DNA of 64,000 nt from Dactylis glomerata. Its lineage: Eukaryota > Streptophyta > Magnoliopsida > Poales > Poaceae. The position numbers and the translations under genes were made by a program. Of this stretch, positions 34,791 through 46,206 are shown piece after piece. Below the pieces are notes generated by a model. It was given only the letters and a program-made list of their open reading frames with translations, was not told the origin of the DNA and ran no database searches. The first letter of the stretch is position 1, and every line of letters starts with the position of its first letter. The DNA lies in assembly GCA_007115705.1 (NCBI GenBank), contig QXEO01000240.1:965290-1029289 (forward strand), given 5' to 3'.

Positions 34791-36825
34791 TATTGAAATA
34801 CTTTTAAAATGATGCATGCGCAAGTGCGTGGGCCACTGTGCTAGTTAAACAAACAAACAAAGGAAAATAGAGTTAGGGTTAGAATGATATTACTCTCAGA
34901 CTTTGGCAAATATTTTGCCATTTGCATCATTGAGTTTTTATGACCAAGTGAAGTATCTGTTCTTTTAATTACTGAGGGTACAAAGCACTTGGGTGCATAG
35001 CAGTTTCACAACACAGCCAGCTGAGGATGAGATCGAACTGAGTGAGGAAGCAGCACACAAGCAGCTCAGTCACTGAACTGAGAAGCAGCAGCTGGAAGCA
35101 CCACAGCAACTCAGCTGAGCCAGCAGCTGGTGAAGATAGGCTCGGCCAGAGCAAGAAGCTCAGCACTGGACCATCACAAGAACATCACAAGTTCTTCCAC
35201 GGCACATAACTCCATTAGAATCACACCCAGCAAAACCATGGAGTAACTGAAGCTCAAGACCATCCCAGGAGGAGAAGGTCAAGCAAACCGCAGCAGTTCC
35301 AGGTGGTGCAGAACAAGAAGTCATCCAAGAGGAGAAGGGCAAGCAACCAGCAGCTGAACTAGGAGGAGAAGGGCAAGCCAGGAGCAAGCCACAACTCACC
35401 AAACAGAAGCAGCAGACCAGCCACAAGACCACACCACCAAAGTTATCCATCAAAGGTTGGTATTCTGCACAGAATACCAGTAGTTGTTTGTTAAACAACC
35501 AACTGCATGTATGGTTGGGGTCATTGTAGTTTTTCCTCAGATTAGCAAAGGGATGCTTTGCTCAATCCATCATTGGAAACAAATTGGGCAAAGCCAAATA
35601 CACATATTCATAGGAAAAGGCCTCAGCTTTGCTTCATAGGCAGATCTTAGAAACCACAGCTTCACAGAGCAGATTTGTGCTGGGCACATGTCCTGCTGGA
35701 CATGCACCTCAAACACACAAGTCTTGCTAGCACCATCACACAATCAAGCAGTAGGCACAGAAGCATGTAAAGCACCTCACTACCTAACCTAGCCTCAGAC
35801 CAGCATCATAGGCTTATACAAAATGGGCAAGTTTCACCATTAACAGACCACAGAGAACTGTTGCTGGGCACAGGACCAGAAGGTCATGCACCTCAACACA
35901 ACTAGCACCTTAACTGACAGCCAGGTCAGTAAACATCAATAAAATCATCTTCCTAGTAATATAAAACTAGGAATCATATTTTGCTTAAGTAAATTCACCA
36001 CTGAATCTCTACAACCTTGCAAGATTCATCATCACATAGTTGTCATGGATAAGCCAGTGACAGAAGTAATAGCAGCAGTGTATCCAGCAAATGACCGGGC
36101 ATAGATGTTAACTGAATCTAGAAATTCAGTTAGACACCATCAACATTTTGATATCATGAATCACATGAGGGGAAACTTAGCACACCAAGATACAGATGCT
36201 AACTGAAAGCTTGCAACAGGGCAAGTTTCAGAACAACATTTCTGTCAGAGAAATACACTGACAGAGTAGTGGACACAACAAGATCATCACAGATCAAGCA
36301 TCATATCACTGAATAGAAACCACTAAATCAAGCTAGCATCAGCTAACAGCATCACAGAACAAAGTCTGTGAGCTTGGCTCACTGACCTTGACCAGGTGGC
36401 CAGAGACCATGGCCGGAGAAGAAGGAGAAGAGTAGAGAGGAGGAGAAGTCACGCTCACCATCGCCTGGGTGCTCGTCTGGACGGCATGGCAGGGCAGTGC
36501 CTGCGCGGCCGGCCAGAAGCTGCCTAGGGTAGTCTTCACCACAGCACACCAGGAGCACCGCATCACGGCGACCATACACACACTTCATAACCACCAGTGG
36601 TCGCACAGCAAGCACAGGAGAGGGCTCGGCGAGGCATCAAGTCGGAGGCGACCGACGACGGCAGAAACAGAGGGGAAACCACCCACAGATCTCCTCGGAG
36701 AGGAAGCTCCCATCGATTCCAACTGGAGGAGGTGGTAGAGGGAGTTGGGGCGACAGTTTTGCCCCAAGCGTCGGCGACGGAGGCCACCGGAGTTGGCCGG
36801 AATGGTCGGGCGACGGCGGCGGCGA
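34791..36825. other. Unassigned CAG/CCA-rich DNA, possibly LTR or leader sequence
   Basis: No conserved ORF. The region 35000-35500 is rich in CAGCAG/AAGCAG, and 36400-36825 is GC-rich. Read on the minus strand the latter looks like a 5' untranslated region (CCTAAATCGCCGCCGCC). The open frames here carry no recognisable domain. Confidence 0.35.
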
Positions 36826-37381
36826 TTTAGGGTTCGCCAGAGCTCGCGAGGAAGAGAGGGGGAAGTGAGAGGGGGCTGGGCTGGGTCGGTTGACCGACCC
36901 AGACCCGAGCCGGTCTGGTTCAACCAAGCCAGGTGGGATGGTTGGGCCTAATGGGCCAAAGCCCATTTGTTCAAAGCAAATACAAATTTCAAATTTTAAA
37001 TGACTGTTTTCTTTTGAATTAAATTCAAATCCAAAACTAAAATAACACTATTTTATTTAACCCTATAAAATAACTTTCTATTCTTTAATGAATTGAATAT
37101 TTGAATAAAATCATATTTCTTATTCACTCCTCAAATCAAATTTTGAAATCTTTTAATTTCCATTTTCCAAAATCCTAATTGTTATTAATAAAAATAAAAA
37201 TTAAGTCTTTTCTTTATTAAATTAATCCTTTTCTTTTCAAATAACTTCAACAGAAGTTTTGTAACTTAAACCTTAATTTCAAACCTTAATTAATTGTTTT
37301 AATACAATATTAGGGTAAAACACACCAATAGTACTTTGTGTTGTGTTAAAATATTTTAACCATACCAAGTCTTGGGTAAAA

Positions 37382-39049
37382 TGTTGGCGCGTGGGTGACG
37401 GCACCAGAAGATTCCTTGTGCATGGTGAATGACCAGCCAGTTGGGAACCCCAAGAGGAAGGTATGATGAGTATAGCAGCTAGTTTTCCCTTAGTTAAGAA
37501 ACCAAGGTTTATCGTTCTTGGAGAGGAGAGACAAACGACTGAAGGTGATGCTTGCTAGCTTAGGACAGCTTCGGACAATTTATATATGGCGCCTCGTCCA
37601 AGCTTTGCTTGCTAGCTGCAACACAGAACCTGCACACAACACAACCAAGTACTTCGTTCCCAACTTGCGATGAGGTTGTCAATCTCACCGGTTTGCTTGA
37701 AACAAAGGTTATGAGCGTATCGAGTGGAAAATAGTAGAGTATGCAAATAAAGTAAACAGTGCGAGTAAAGTAAACAGGTGATAGCAATATGATGGAAATA
37801 GGACCGGGATCCACAGTTCACTAGTGATGTCTCTCCATAAGATAAATAAAACATGCTGGGTAAACAAATTACAGTTGGGCAATTGATAGAATAAAGATAA
37901 ACGTGATATGTCAAGAAGATCACTATGAGATTTACTCTGGGCATTACAACAAAATACATAGACCGCCATCCAACTGCATCTATGACTAATAATCCACTTG
38001 TGGTGAATCAATCCGAGAACTCCACGAGTATTAAGTTGCGAACAACAGATAATTGCATTAAGCAAAGTGTGTAATATAAACAAAGCATATGCCCTTGAGC
38101 ATATGAATGTTGTTTTCTCCCTAGTAGCAACATCACATCTACAACCTTAGAGGTTTCTATCACTCCCCTAGGTTAAATAGAGGCATGAACCCACTATCGA
38201 GCATAAATACCCCCTCTTGGAGTCACTAGCAACTACTCGGCCAAGATAGCTACTAACAACGGAGAGCATGCAAGATCATAAACAACATAGAGATAACAAA
38301 AGATAATATTCAGTACATCAACTTAATCATAAACACCAATATTCATCGGATCCCAACAAACCAAACATGTAGAATTACATAACGGTGATCTCAATCATGT
38401 AGGGCAGCTCATGAGATCTAAACATGAAGCACATGGTGGAGAAGACAACCATCTAGCTACTGCTATGGACCCATAGTCCAAGGTAGACTACTCACTCATC
38501 GCTCCGGAGGCAAGCATGGCGATGAAGAAGACCTCCGGTGGCGATTCCCCTCTCCGGCAGGGTGCCGGGAAGAGCTTCTGGACCCTCCCGATCTTCGGGT
38601 CGACGGCGGCGGTGGATTGCGATGTGTTCTGGAAAAGTGATCGGGTACTTAGGTTTTTTCCGTCGGGGGGTCTTTATAGGCGAAGGGGCGATGTCAGAGG
38701 AGGGGCCAGGCCCCCTCACACCATGGCGGCGCGGCCAGGCCCCTGGCCGCGCGAGCCTGGCGTGTGGGGCCCTGGTGGCCCCCCTCCAACTCTTCTTCGG
38801 ATCTCTGGAAGCTTCCGGGTAAAATAAGACTTCAGGAACTTGTTTCGTCCAATTCCGAGAATATTTCCTGTGTATCACTTCTGAAACACAAAAACAGCAG
38901 AAAACAGGGAACTGGCACTGTGGCAACTCGTTAATAGGTTAGTTCCGGAAAATGCATAAAAGTGCCACGAAGTGTAACGAAACAATAGACAAATGGTGTA
39001 AAAACAAGCATGGAGCATCAAAAATTATAGATACGTTGGAGACGTATCA
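37382..39049 (-). repeat. Solo LTR F of the same Gypsy family as elements B, C and E
   Basis: 1668 bp, plus-strand ends TGTTGGCGCG...ACGTATCA, flanked by TAAAA at 37377-37381 and 39050-39054. It is very close to the LTRs of element B. The uninterrupted site, with a single TAAAA, is in duplication copy 2 at 41056-41060. Confidence 0.96.
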
Positions 39050-40112
39050 TAAAACACACAAATAAGAAAACAAAGACAAAGAATCACCATGCATTGCATA
39101 TCATTGCACATAGCATCCATTTGCTTCTTGAAACATTGTCCTTACCGGACAATGATTGGATTTTTGTAGAACAAGGAGATCAGGAGTATCGCCAAGTATC
39201 CAACTCCATTACCTCTCAGTCACAAGGCAAGTTTATCTTGCTCATATCTCTTGGTTGCACTAGTTTTGAAACTACTTGCAAAGTGTTGACTTCAAACTCT
39301 AACTTTTCAAAAAGGATGGAAAACCTATTTTCATAAGTTATATGACTAGTGGTTATCGACCAGTGGTGATAACCTAGGATGGCTGGCAGGTGGAACCACG
39401 GTAAGATTGTGGTGGTGGAGGTTCCACTTGCACGGGAAAGTAAACATATGATTAACTACCAATGCCACAGTCATTCTTGTGCCGTAAAAACCGTGTCGTC
39501 CAAGAGACTTGGAATGGGACGGGAAAGTCATCTGTATCTTCTCTCGTTCGCATGTCAACGGACACTCAGCTACCGTTCGCCGTATGTCTTGCGAGAATAC
39601 GTGCACATGGGTGGGACCCCTTAGTGCCCACGGCCACTGGTGTCTATGATGGTCCGCAAGGGACGCCTAGGTACTTCATCATTGGGGGTGAATATCAGGG
39701 GCACAACTTGCTTGCATGAATTGGGTGGGCATGTGTTGTGCGGAGAAGACAGTGAATGGCTTGGATCAATGACTGGGCCCCACACCATGGAAGTGTGGAT
39801 GGGAATGTACGCCCGGTTGTGCAGCAAGGCTTTGATCGCTTTTGGAAGGACACACCTCTGCAGAGTGTAAAAAGATGTGACATGTTACCCCTTGTTCCGG
39901 GAAGGAACTGCGAACGCGGCAAGAAAGGTGCTCTCAAGGCACTAATACCCTGTGTTGGCTGTTGGGAATAGTTTTATAAAGTAAAAGCAATCTTTCAAGA
40001 AACCTTTGATAAAACCTTGCATTGGCCGGTGACTCTTTTGGGTCCATGGCTGTAGATAGTGCATATCACACAACTTCTTTCTAAAAAAAACTTGCTGGGT
40101 AACGCTCGTTAC

Positions 40113-40286
40113 TCATCCCAATCTCTTAAACCCTTGCTAGACTGTGAAGAGCTTGATGAGGCAACTCTGAACGCCATCGAAGGCCAGCAGGACATCTTCT
40201 ACGAGGAGCCAGATCTTTCTCGCAGAGTCGAAGGCGTGGATTACTTCATACGCTACAGAGCATCTTCTGACGAGGACTCAGAGTGA
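40113..40286 (+). CDS. Acidic short ORF in duplication copy 1 (leader-type ORF, doubtful)
   Basis: The frame is open from 40059 without an ATG start. The part shared with copy 2 contains LDCEELDEATLNAIEGQQ and DIFYEEPDLSR, and ends SSDEDSE before TGA 40284-40286. The product is acidic and of unknown function. It may be a leader ORF of a Gypsy LTR; if so, it is transposon-derived and not a host gene. Confidence 0.35.
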   Translation, partial: SSQSLKPLLDCEELDEATLNAIEGQQDIFYEEPDLSRRVEGVDYFIRYRASSDEDSE

Positions 40287-40504
40287 AGAAAGACTAACTA
40301 GTAGAATAGTATCGTAGTCAAGGGAACCGAGCAACTGTAGAATAGGAATAAGTTGTTGAGTTCTTCACATGTTTAATTATTTGAAGCTTTCCAGTTGATG
40401 TAAACACTAAGCACTTGAGGTGTTCTCTTATAGGGAGCATTTCGTTATCATCACGCTTTGGTTTGTAATAATATGAAATTCAGTTTGTATTTGGGCCCGC
40501 AATG

Positions 40505-42512
40505 TTTAGTGTTCGCCAGAGCTCGCGAGGAAGAGAGGGGGAAGTGAGAGGGGGCTGGGCTGGGTCGGTTGACCGACCCAGACCCGAGCCGGTCTAGTTC
40601 AACCAAGCCAGGTGGGCTGGTTGGGCCTAATGGGCCAAAGCCCATTTGTTCAAATCAAATACAAATTTCAAATTTTAAATGACTGTTTTCTTTTGAATTA
40701 AATTCAAATCCAAAACTAAAATAACATTGTTTTATTTAACCCTATAAAATAACTTTCTATTCTTTAATGAATTGAATATTTGAATAAAATCATATTTTTT
40801 ATTCACTCCTCAAATCAAATTTTGAAATCTTTTAATTTCCATTTTCCAAAATCCTAATTGTTATTAATAAAAATAAAAATTAAGTCTTTTCTTTATTAAA
40901 TTAATCCTTTTCTTTTCAAATAACTTCAACGGAAGTTTTGTAACTTAAACCTTGATTTCAAACCTTAATTAATTGTTTTAATACAATATTAGGGTAAAAC
41001 ACACCAATAGTACTTTGTGTTGTGCTAAAACACTTTAACCATACCAAGTCTCTGGTAAAACACATAAATAAGAAAACAAAGACAAAGAATCACCATGCAT
41101 TGCATATCATTGCACATAGCATCCATTTGCTTCTTGAAACATTGTCCTTACCGGACAATGATTGGATTTTTGTAGAACAAGGAGATCAGGAGTATCGCCA
41201 AGTATCCAACTCCATTACCTCTCAGTCACAAGGCAAGTTTATCTTGCTCATATCTCTTGGTTGCACTGGTTTTGAAACTACTTGCAAAGTGTTGACTTCA
41301 AACTCTAACTTTTCAAAAAGGATGGAAAACCTATTTTCATAAGTTATATGACTAGTGGTTATCGACCAGTGGTGATAACCTAGGATGGCTGGCAGGTGGA
41401 ACCACGGTAAGATTGTGGTGGTGGAGGTTCCACTTGCATGGGAAAGTAAACCTAGGATTAACTACCAATGCCACAGTTATTCTTGTGCCGTAAAAACCGT
41501 ATCGTCCAAGAGACTTGGAATGGGACGGGAAAGTCATCTGTATCTTCTCTCGTTCGCATGTCAACGGACACTCAGCTACCGTTCGCCGTATGTCTTGCGA
41601 GAATACGTGCACATGGGTGGGACCCCTTAGTGCCCACGGCCACTGGTGTCTATGATGGTCCGCAAGGGATGCCTAGGTACTTCATCGTTGGGGGTGAATA
41701 TCAGGGGCACAACCTGCTTGCGTGAATTGGGTGGGCATGCGTTGTGCGGAGAAGGCAGTGAATGGCTTGGATCAATGACTGGGCCCCACACCATGGAAGT
41801 GTGGACGGGAATGTACGCCCGGTTGTGCAGCAAGGCTTTGATCTATTTTGGAAGGACACACCTCTGCAGAGTGTAAAAAGATGTGACATGTTACCCCTTG
41901 TTCCAGGAAGGTACTGCGAACGCGGCAGGAAAGGTGCTCTCAAGGCACTAATACCCTGTGTTGGCTGTTGGGCATAGTTTTCTAAAGTAAAAGCAATCTT
42001 TCAAGAAACCTTTGATAAAACCTTGCATTGGCCTGTGACTCTTTTGGGTCCATGGCTGTAGATAGTGCATATCACACAATTTGTTTCTAAAGAAACTTCC
42101 TGGGTAACGCTCGTTACTCACCCCAATCTCTTAAACCCTTGCTAGACTGTGAAGAGCTTGATGAGGCAACTCTGAACGCCATCGAAGGCCAGCAGGATAT
42201 CTTCTACGAGGAGCCAGATCTTTCTCGCGGAGTCGAAGGCGTGGATTACTTCATACACTACGGAGCGTCTTCCGACGAGGACTCAGAGTGAAGAAAGACT
42301 AACTAGTAGAATAGTATCGTAGTCAAGGGAACCGAGCAACTATAGAATAGGAAGAAGTTTTTGAGTTCTTCACATGTTTAATTATTTGAAGCTTTCCAGT
42401 TGATGTAAACACTAAGCACTTGAGGTGTTCTCTTATAGGGAGCATTTCGTTATCATCACGCTTTGGTTTGTAATAATATAAAATTCAGTTTGTATTTGGG
42501 GCCGCAATGTTT
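40505..42512. repeat. Tandem duplication, copy 2 (about 2.0 kb, empty site)
   Basis: A direct repeat of 36826-40504 without the solo LTR. It continues at 42513 into DNA not present after copy 1, so the duplication endpoint is here. The junction between copies shares TTTAG with the start of copy 1. Confidence 0.9.
42118..42291 (+). CDS. Acidic short ORF in duplication copy 2 (doubtful)
   Basis: Same frame and length as 40113-40286, with a few amino-acid changes (for example RVEG to GVEG and RYRASS to HYGASS). It ends at TGA 42289-42291. Both copies remain open. Confidence 0.35.
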   Translation, partial: SPQSLKPLLDCEELDEATLNAIEGQQDIFYEEPDLSRGVEGVDYFIHYGASSDEDSE

Positions 42513-42763
42513 CTGCTGTACCATTCTGAGGGATGTAATATTTGTGGAGGCTTGTTCTGTAAGTGTTATATCAACGACTTGCATACTACAACATGCAGTG
42601 GTATGCTGGGTCACCGCAAATTAATATCTTGCGCGGCCGATGGTATGCTATTTTTTCTCTACCGCGGCAGAGATTCTGCTGTTTTTCTCTGCCGCGGCAG
42701 AGATTCTCCTGGTTTTCTTTGCCGCGGCAGAGATACTGCTGTTTTTCTTTTGGGTTTAGCGTT
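42513..42763. other. Non-coding DNA between the duplication and the CACTA element
   Basis: No gene. It contains GGTATGCTGGGTCACCGCA (42601-42619), which resembles the end of a Gypsy LTR, and then a minisatellite. It is the left target flank of the CACTA element. Confidence 0.45.
42647..42754. repeat. 30-31 bp minisatellite, three and a half copies, with palindromic core
   Basis: Units at 42647-42677, 42678-42707 and 42708-42737 plus a partial fourth. Each full unit contains CCGCGGCAGAGAT; the second holds the perfect palindrome CTCTGCCGCGGCAGAG. Confidence 0.88.
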
Positions 42764-44054
42764 CACTGCTGGAAAAAAGGCCATTGGTCCCGGTTTGTAA
42801 GGCCCATTTGTCCCGGTTGGGGCAACCGGGACTAACAAGAGGGAGTACATTTTTCCATATATATATATATGCATACTCGCACACCATAGCACACACACAT
42901 CTAGCTAGTAGCCTTCTAGCTTCCAATAACTCCTAGCAATCTCGAAGCCCAAGCGAGCGTCTAGAGCGACATACAACACTTGCTGGTCGCTTAATGGAAC
43001 TTTGGCCCAACCATATATAAGTTCTTCTTCTTCTTCCTCGTCACCCTTATTCTTGTTCTTCTTGATCCTCTTCTTCTTCTCAAGCTTTGTCCCAATAGTA
43101 GCATTGGACAGATCGTATAGACTCGGAATTGGTTTCTTGGTGGGGTTCGGCATAATCACTTGGAGGTCGTACACCGACGGAATTTGAATTCCGTATGATT
43201 GCAGCATGCGCACGTCATTGCCGATAGCTGCGCTGCAGAATCTAATGGTGGGGTCCTCCAAGAAATCCCTGAGCAGCTGCGGCACATGATCGGCCCGACA
43301 TATTTGGAAGACCAAAACCTCGGATGCCACCAAGAGTTGAATGACAGCGGCACGCTGATGGAGCTTATCGCGAGGGGTGGTGAACTCGCAGTCCAAGCCC
43401 ACACATTTGATCGATGCGGCGTCGAGGAACCGCTACTTGATAGCGTGGAGCCACATCTCCACCTATGATGCACGGAGAGTTTTCGTGATGGTGAATTCCA
43501 TCCCTTCAGCGGTGATATTATGCACCCGAGATAGAGGTAGCATCGCCGGCTCCATTGAAATGAGAGGGAGAGAGAGAGAGCTCACCGCCGGTGATGCTAT
43601 GGTGTTTTTGGAGGATAGATTAGGAGAGGATGATGAAGAAGAAGCGTATAGAAGGTCCTTATATACTAGAGAGGGGAAAGAAGAAGAGGCTGGCCAGCGG
43701 TGTGATTAGGCCACCGGCGATGAGGTCCTGATGCGTCGTACGATTACCGAAGCGAAGCAAGTTAATGGGCGTAGCAATTTCCGAAACGATCGCGGCAAAA
43801 ATGCGTAACTAGCGCGGGAGAGCGACGGTTCGTTTATACTGCCCTCCCGGTTTGCGCCACGAGCCGGGACTAAAGGCCCATAGGCATTTGTCCCGGTTGG
43901 TGGGGCAAACCGGGACCGAAGGGCCCATTTGAACCGGGACTAATGCCCCCTGGCCCACATTTTCAATTGAACAGGGACTAATGCTCCCTTTAGCCGCGAA
44001 CCGAACAGTTTGGAGACTAATGGGGGTGAATGGAAGCCCTTTTTTCTACTAGTG
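42764..44054. mobile_element. Small non-autonomous CACTA element carrying an exonuclease gene fragment
   Basis: 1291 bp. The left end is CACTGCTGGAAAAAAGGCC; the right end, read in reverse, is CACTAGTAGAAAAAAGGGC. The 3-bp target duplication GTT lies at 42761-42763 and 44055-44057. Subterminal CCCGGTT/AACCGGG motifs repeat at both ends, as in CACTA elements. No transposase is present. The interior (42905-43555) is a gene-derived exonuclease sequence. Confidence 0.92.
42905..43555 (-). pseudogene. WRN-type 3'-5' exonuclease (DEDDy), captured and broken
   Basis: From ATG 43555 the frame gives 217 codons, with two in-frame TAG stops at 43463-43465 and 43433-43435. The three exonuclease motifs are present: GLDCEFT (Asp and Glu of motif I), AIGNDVRML (motif II Asp) and YVALDARLGFEI (Tyr and Asp of motif III). 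A Lys/Glu-rich insert (KKKRIKKNKNKGDEEEEEE) lies between motifs II and III. Relatives trim nucleic acid 3' ends. The domain is nearly complete and intronless, but the stops and its place inside a CACTA element mark it as a captured copy. Confidence 0.85.
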
Positions 44055-44259
44055 GTTCCTACAACTTTGTGATCAGTTTTAGTATATTTTTGGACAGAAC
44101 ACAACGCTTTGTTGATTAAATAACATAAATACATAGAGTTCATAGGTTCAAGCCGGAATAGAATAGAAAACACACACATTGCACAAATCCAAAACTTAAC
44201 ACAAAGTTGCTGGAACAGAATAATGAAGTTGCTAGAATAGACGCATAGGGCTGCTGTGT
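44055..44259. other. 3' flank of the FAR1-type gene, no gene seen
   Basis: AT-rich. It would contain the 3' untranslated region of the minus-strand gene ending at 44260. Confidence 0.5.
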
Positions 44260-46206
44260 CTAGAGTTGTTCTGGCGCAACATACCTGTAATGCCAGATAT
44301 GAAATAACAGTTAGTTTATGACACATGAAATAACAGGTAGTTGTGATAAAGTAACAGTACTCACTGTGGATGTCGTACGCATAATTTTGCATTTCGCATG
44401 TTATGACCTGTAATATTGCAAGCGGTGCATGCACTTTGCTTGCGTGGTCGCCGCTCCTGAAAACTCACTGGTCTGCCATTTTTTGTCACATGTGGATAAT
44501 TAGCCAGCTCGCCTACTTTTTGTTTGCCTAGCTTAGGTGCTCCCTTGGTTGCAACTTCTTCAGGATCACCCACTACAGCTGCATCTCCTCTGTCCTGTGC
44601 AGTCTCATGGAAATACGTTTCAGATTTATCGGATCCATTTCCAAGGGCGCCCTTGTGCTTATATATTATGCGCTGCATACACTCCATAAGCTCATTGAAA
44701 GACTCTGTGTCATCGCATGCGGTATGGAAAGCTTCTGCACCTACTGCACTTAGCTGGCTGAACTTAGTCCGCTGGGCTATCGACGACCATCCCCATGCAT
44801 ATAAATCACTCTCGCGCCTTGCTGGCAAACCGAATCTTGCATGTTTCGAGAAGCGTTTGAGTACACAACATTTTGGTATCTTTGACACACCCACATGATT
44901 CAAAACGAAGAGTATGTGCTTGCAAGGGAGGCCGTTCCGACTCATCCTCCGGTAGGTGCACTCTATTTTTGGGTCGCCTGAGGCTACAGGTGTATAGTCC
45001 ACGATAAACCTTGCCTCACTGTTAGTCCTCCATGCCACAACAAATTTTGAATTACCATCACCTACCAGTTCATCTAGAATGTGTAGGCCGCCAATCTTTT
45101 TGAGCTCCATTTGCAAAATATAGAAGTTTGCTCCAGAGAATGCATGTGAAGCAGAGATCTCAAGCTCCCTATACTTAGTAACAACAACAGGTATTGTTTG
45201 TGAGTCCGTGCAGTCAAAGTGAGCCTCATCCACACGGATACGGCTTACAGCAGTCAAATCCACCAGTAACATTCGAAAGTCCAGGTGAAGATGTAGACAG
45301 GAGTTCAAACTCTCGCTCCTCTGGTTGCTCTTCATTCCAAGAAAACATCCGTCCGCAAGATATGCGGCAGCCCACAGATTTTTCCTTTTATACATCCTCT
45401 TCATCCATTTTTTCGTGGTCTCAGTTTGCCATTTCTAAACAAACGCCCTCCACCTCTCTTCAAAGATGGCTTCAGTAGTGGTGTAGTATAGCAGCGTCCT
45501 GAATTCATTCAGAGCGTCGGAGGGAAGGTGCTTCTTCATGTTCTTCTCTATGTGCCATGAACACATACGGTGCCACACACCCACTAGGACTTCACTGATG
45601 GATTTGATCATTGCAGCGTCACCATCAGTGATAACCCCTTTTGGCCTCTTCTGACACATAGCTTTCAGAAATGTTTGCAAAACCCACACATATGTGTCTT
45701 TAGTCTCGCTGGATATGATGGCGCATGCAAAAATTGTAGTTTGCCGGTCGTTGTTCATACCCACAAAAGGAACGAATGGCATTCCATACCGATTCATTTT
45801 GTATGTACTATCAAACATCAGCATGTCACCAAAGTCTATATAGTCCTGACGGGACTGAGAATCACACCACAACATGTGTTCCAACCGACCTTTCTTATCA
45901 AGCTGGTAATCGAAAAAAAAATCAGGATCATCCTTCTGCCTTTTCTCCATAATGCCAATGGCTATGTTAGCGTCACCCTTCCCAATCAGCTTCCTCTTTT
46001 CCCGACAAGACATGTTGTACAGATCTTTCCTTATGAAGCCTAACAACCCAAACTTACCACACCTGCTCATCAAGACTCTGAAAATATGGAACTTCCGCAT
46101 CCCACCCACGGCCAATGACATGATCTCAGCTCTCTGATAAGGGTTGATCTTTCTATGCGAACGAAGAAAAGGGACTTCATCCGAACCAGCGAGAACATGG
46201 TTGTGA

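Larger units (their letters stand above)
36826..40504. repeat. Tandem duplication, copy 1 (about 2.0 kb plus solo LTR F)
   Basis: It matches 40505-42512 throughout, except for the solo LTR and its duplicated TAAAA. The start is near TTTAGGGTTCGCCAG and the end near CGCAATGTTT. The hand-counted difference in the first 550 bp is about 2 percent. The content resembles LTR/leader DNA of a Tekay-type Gypsy element (AT-rich block, then an acidic short ORF), but this is inference. Confidence 0.9.

Noticed and set aside
36585..36966. Several overlapping open frames on both strands
   Set aside because: GC-rich DNA open in many frames, no domain, and partly within the duplicated unit.
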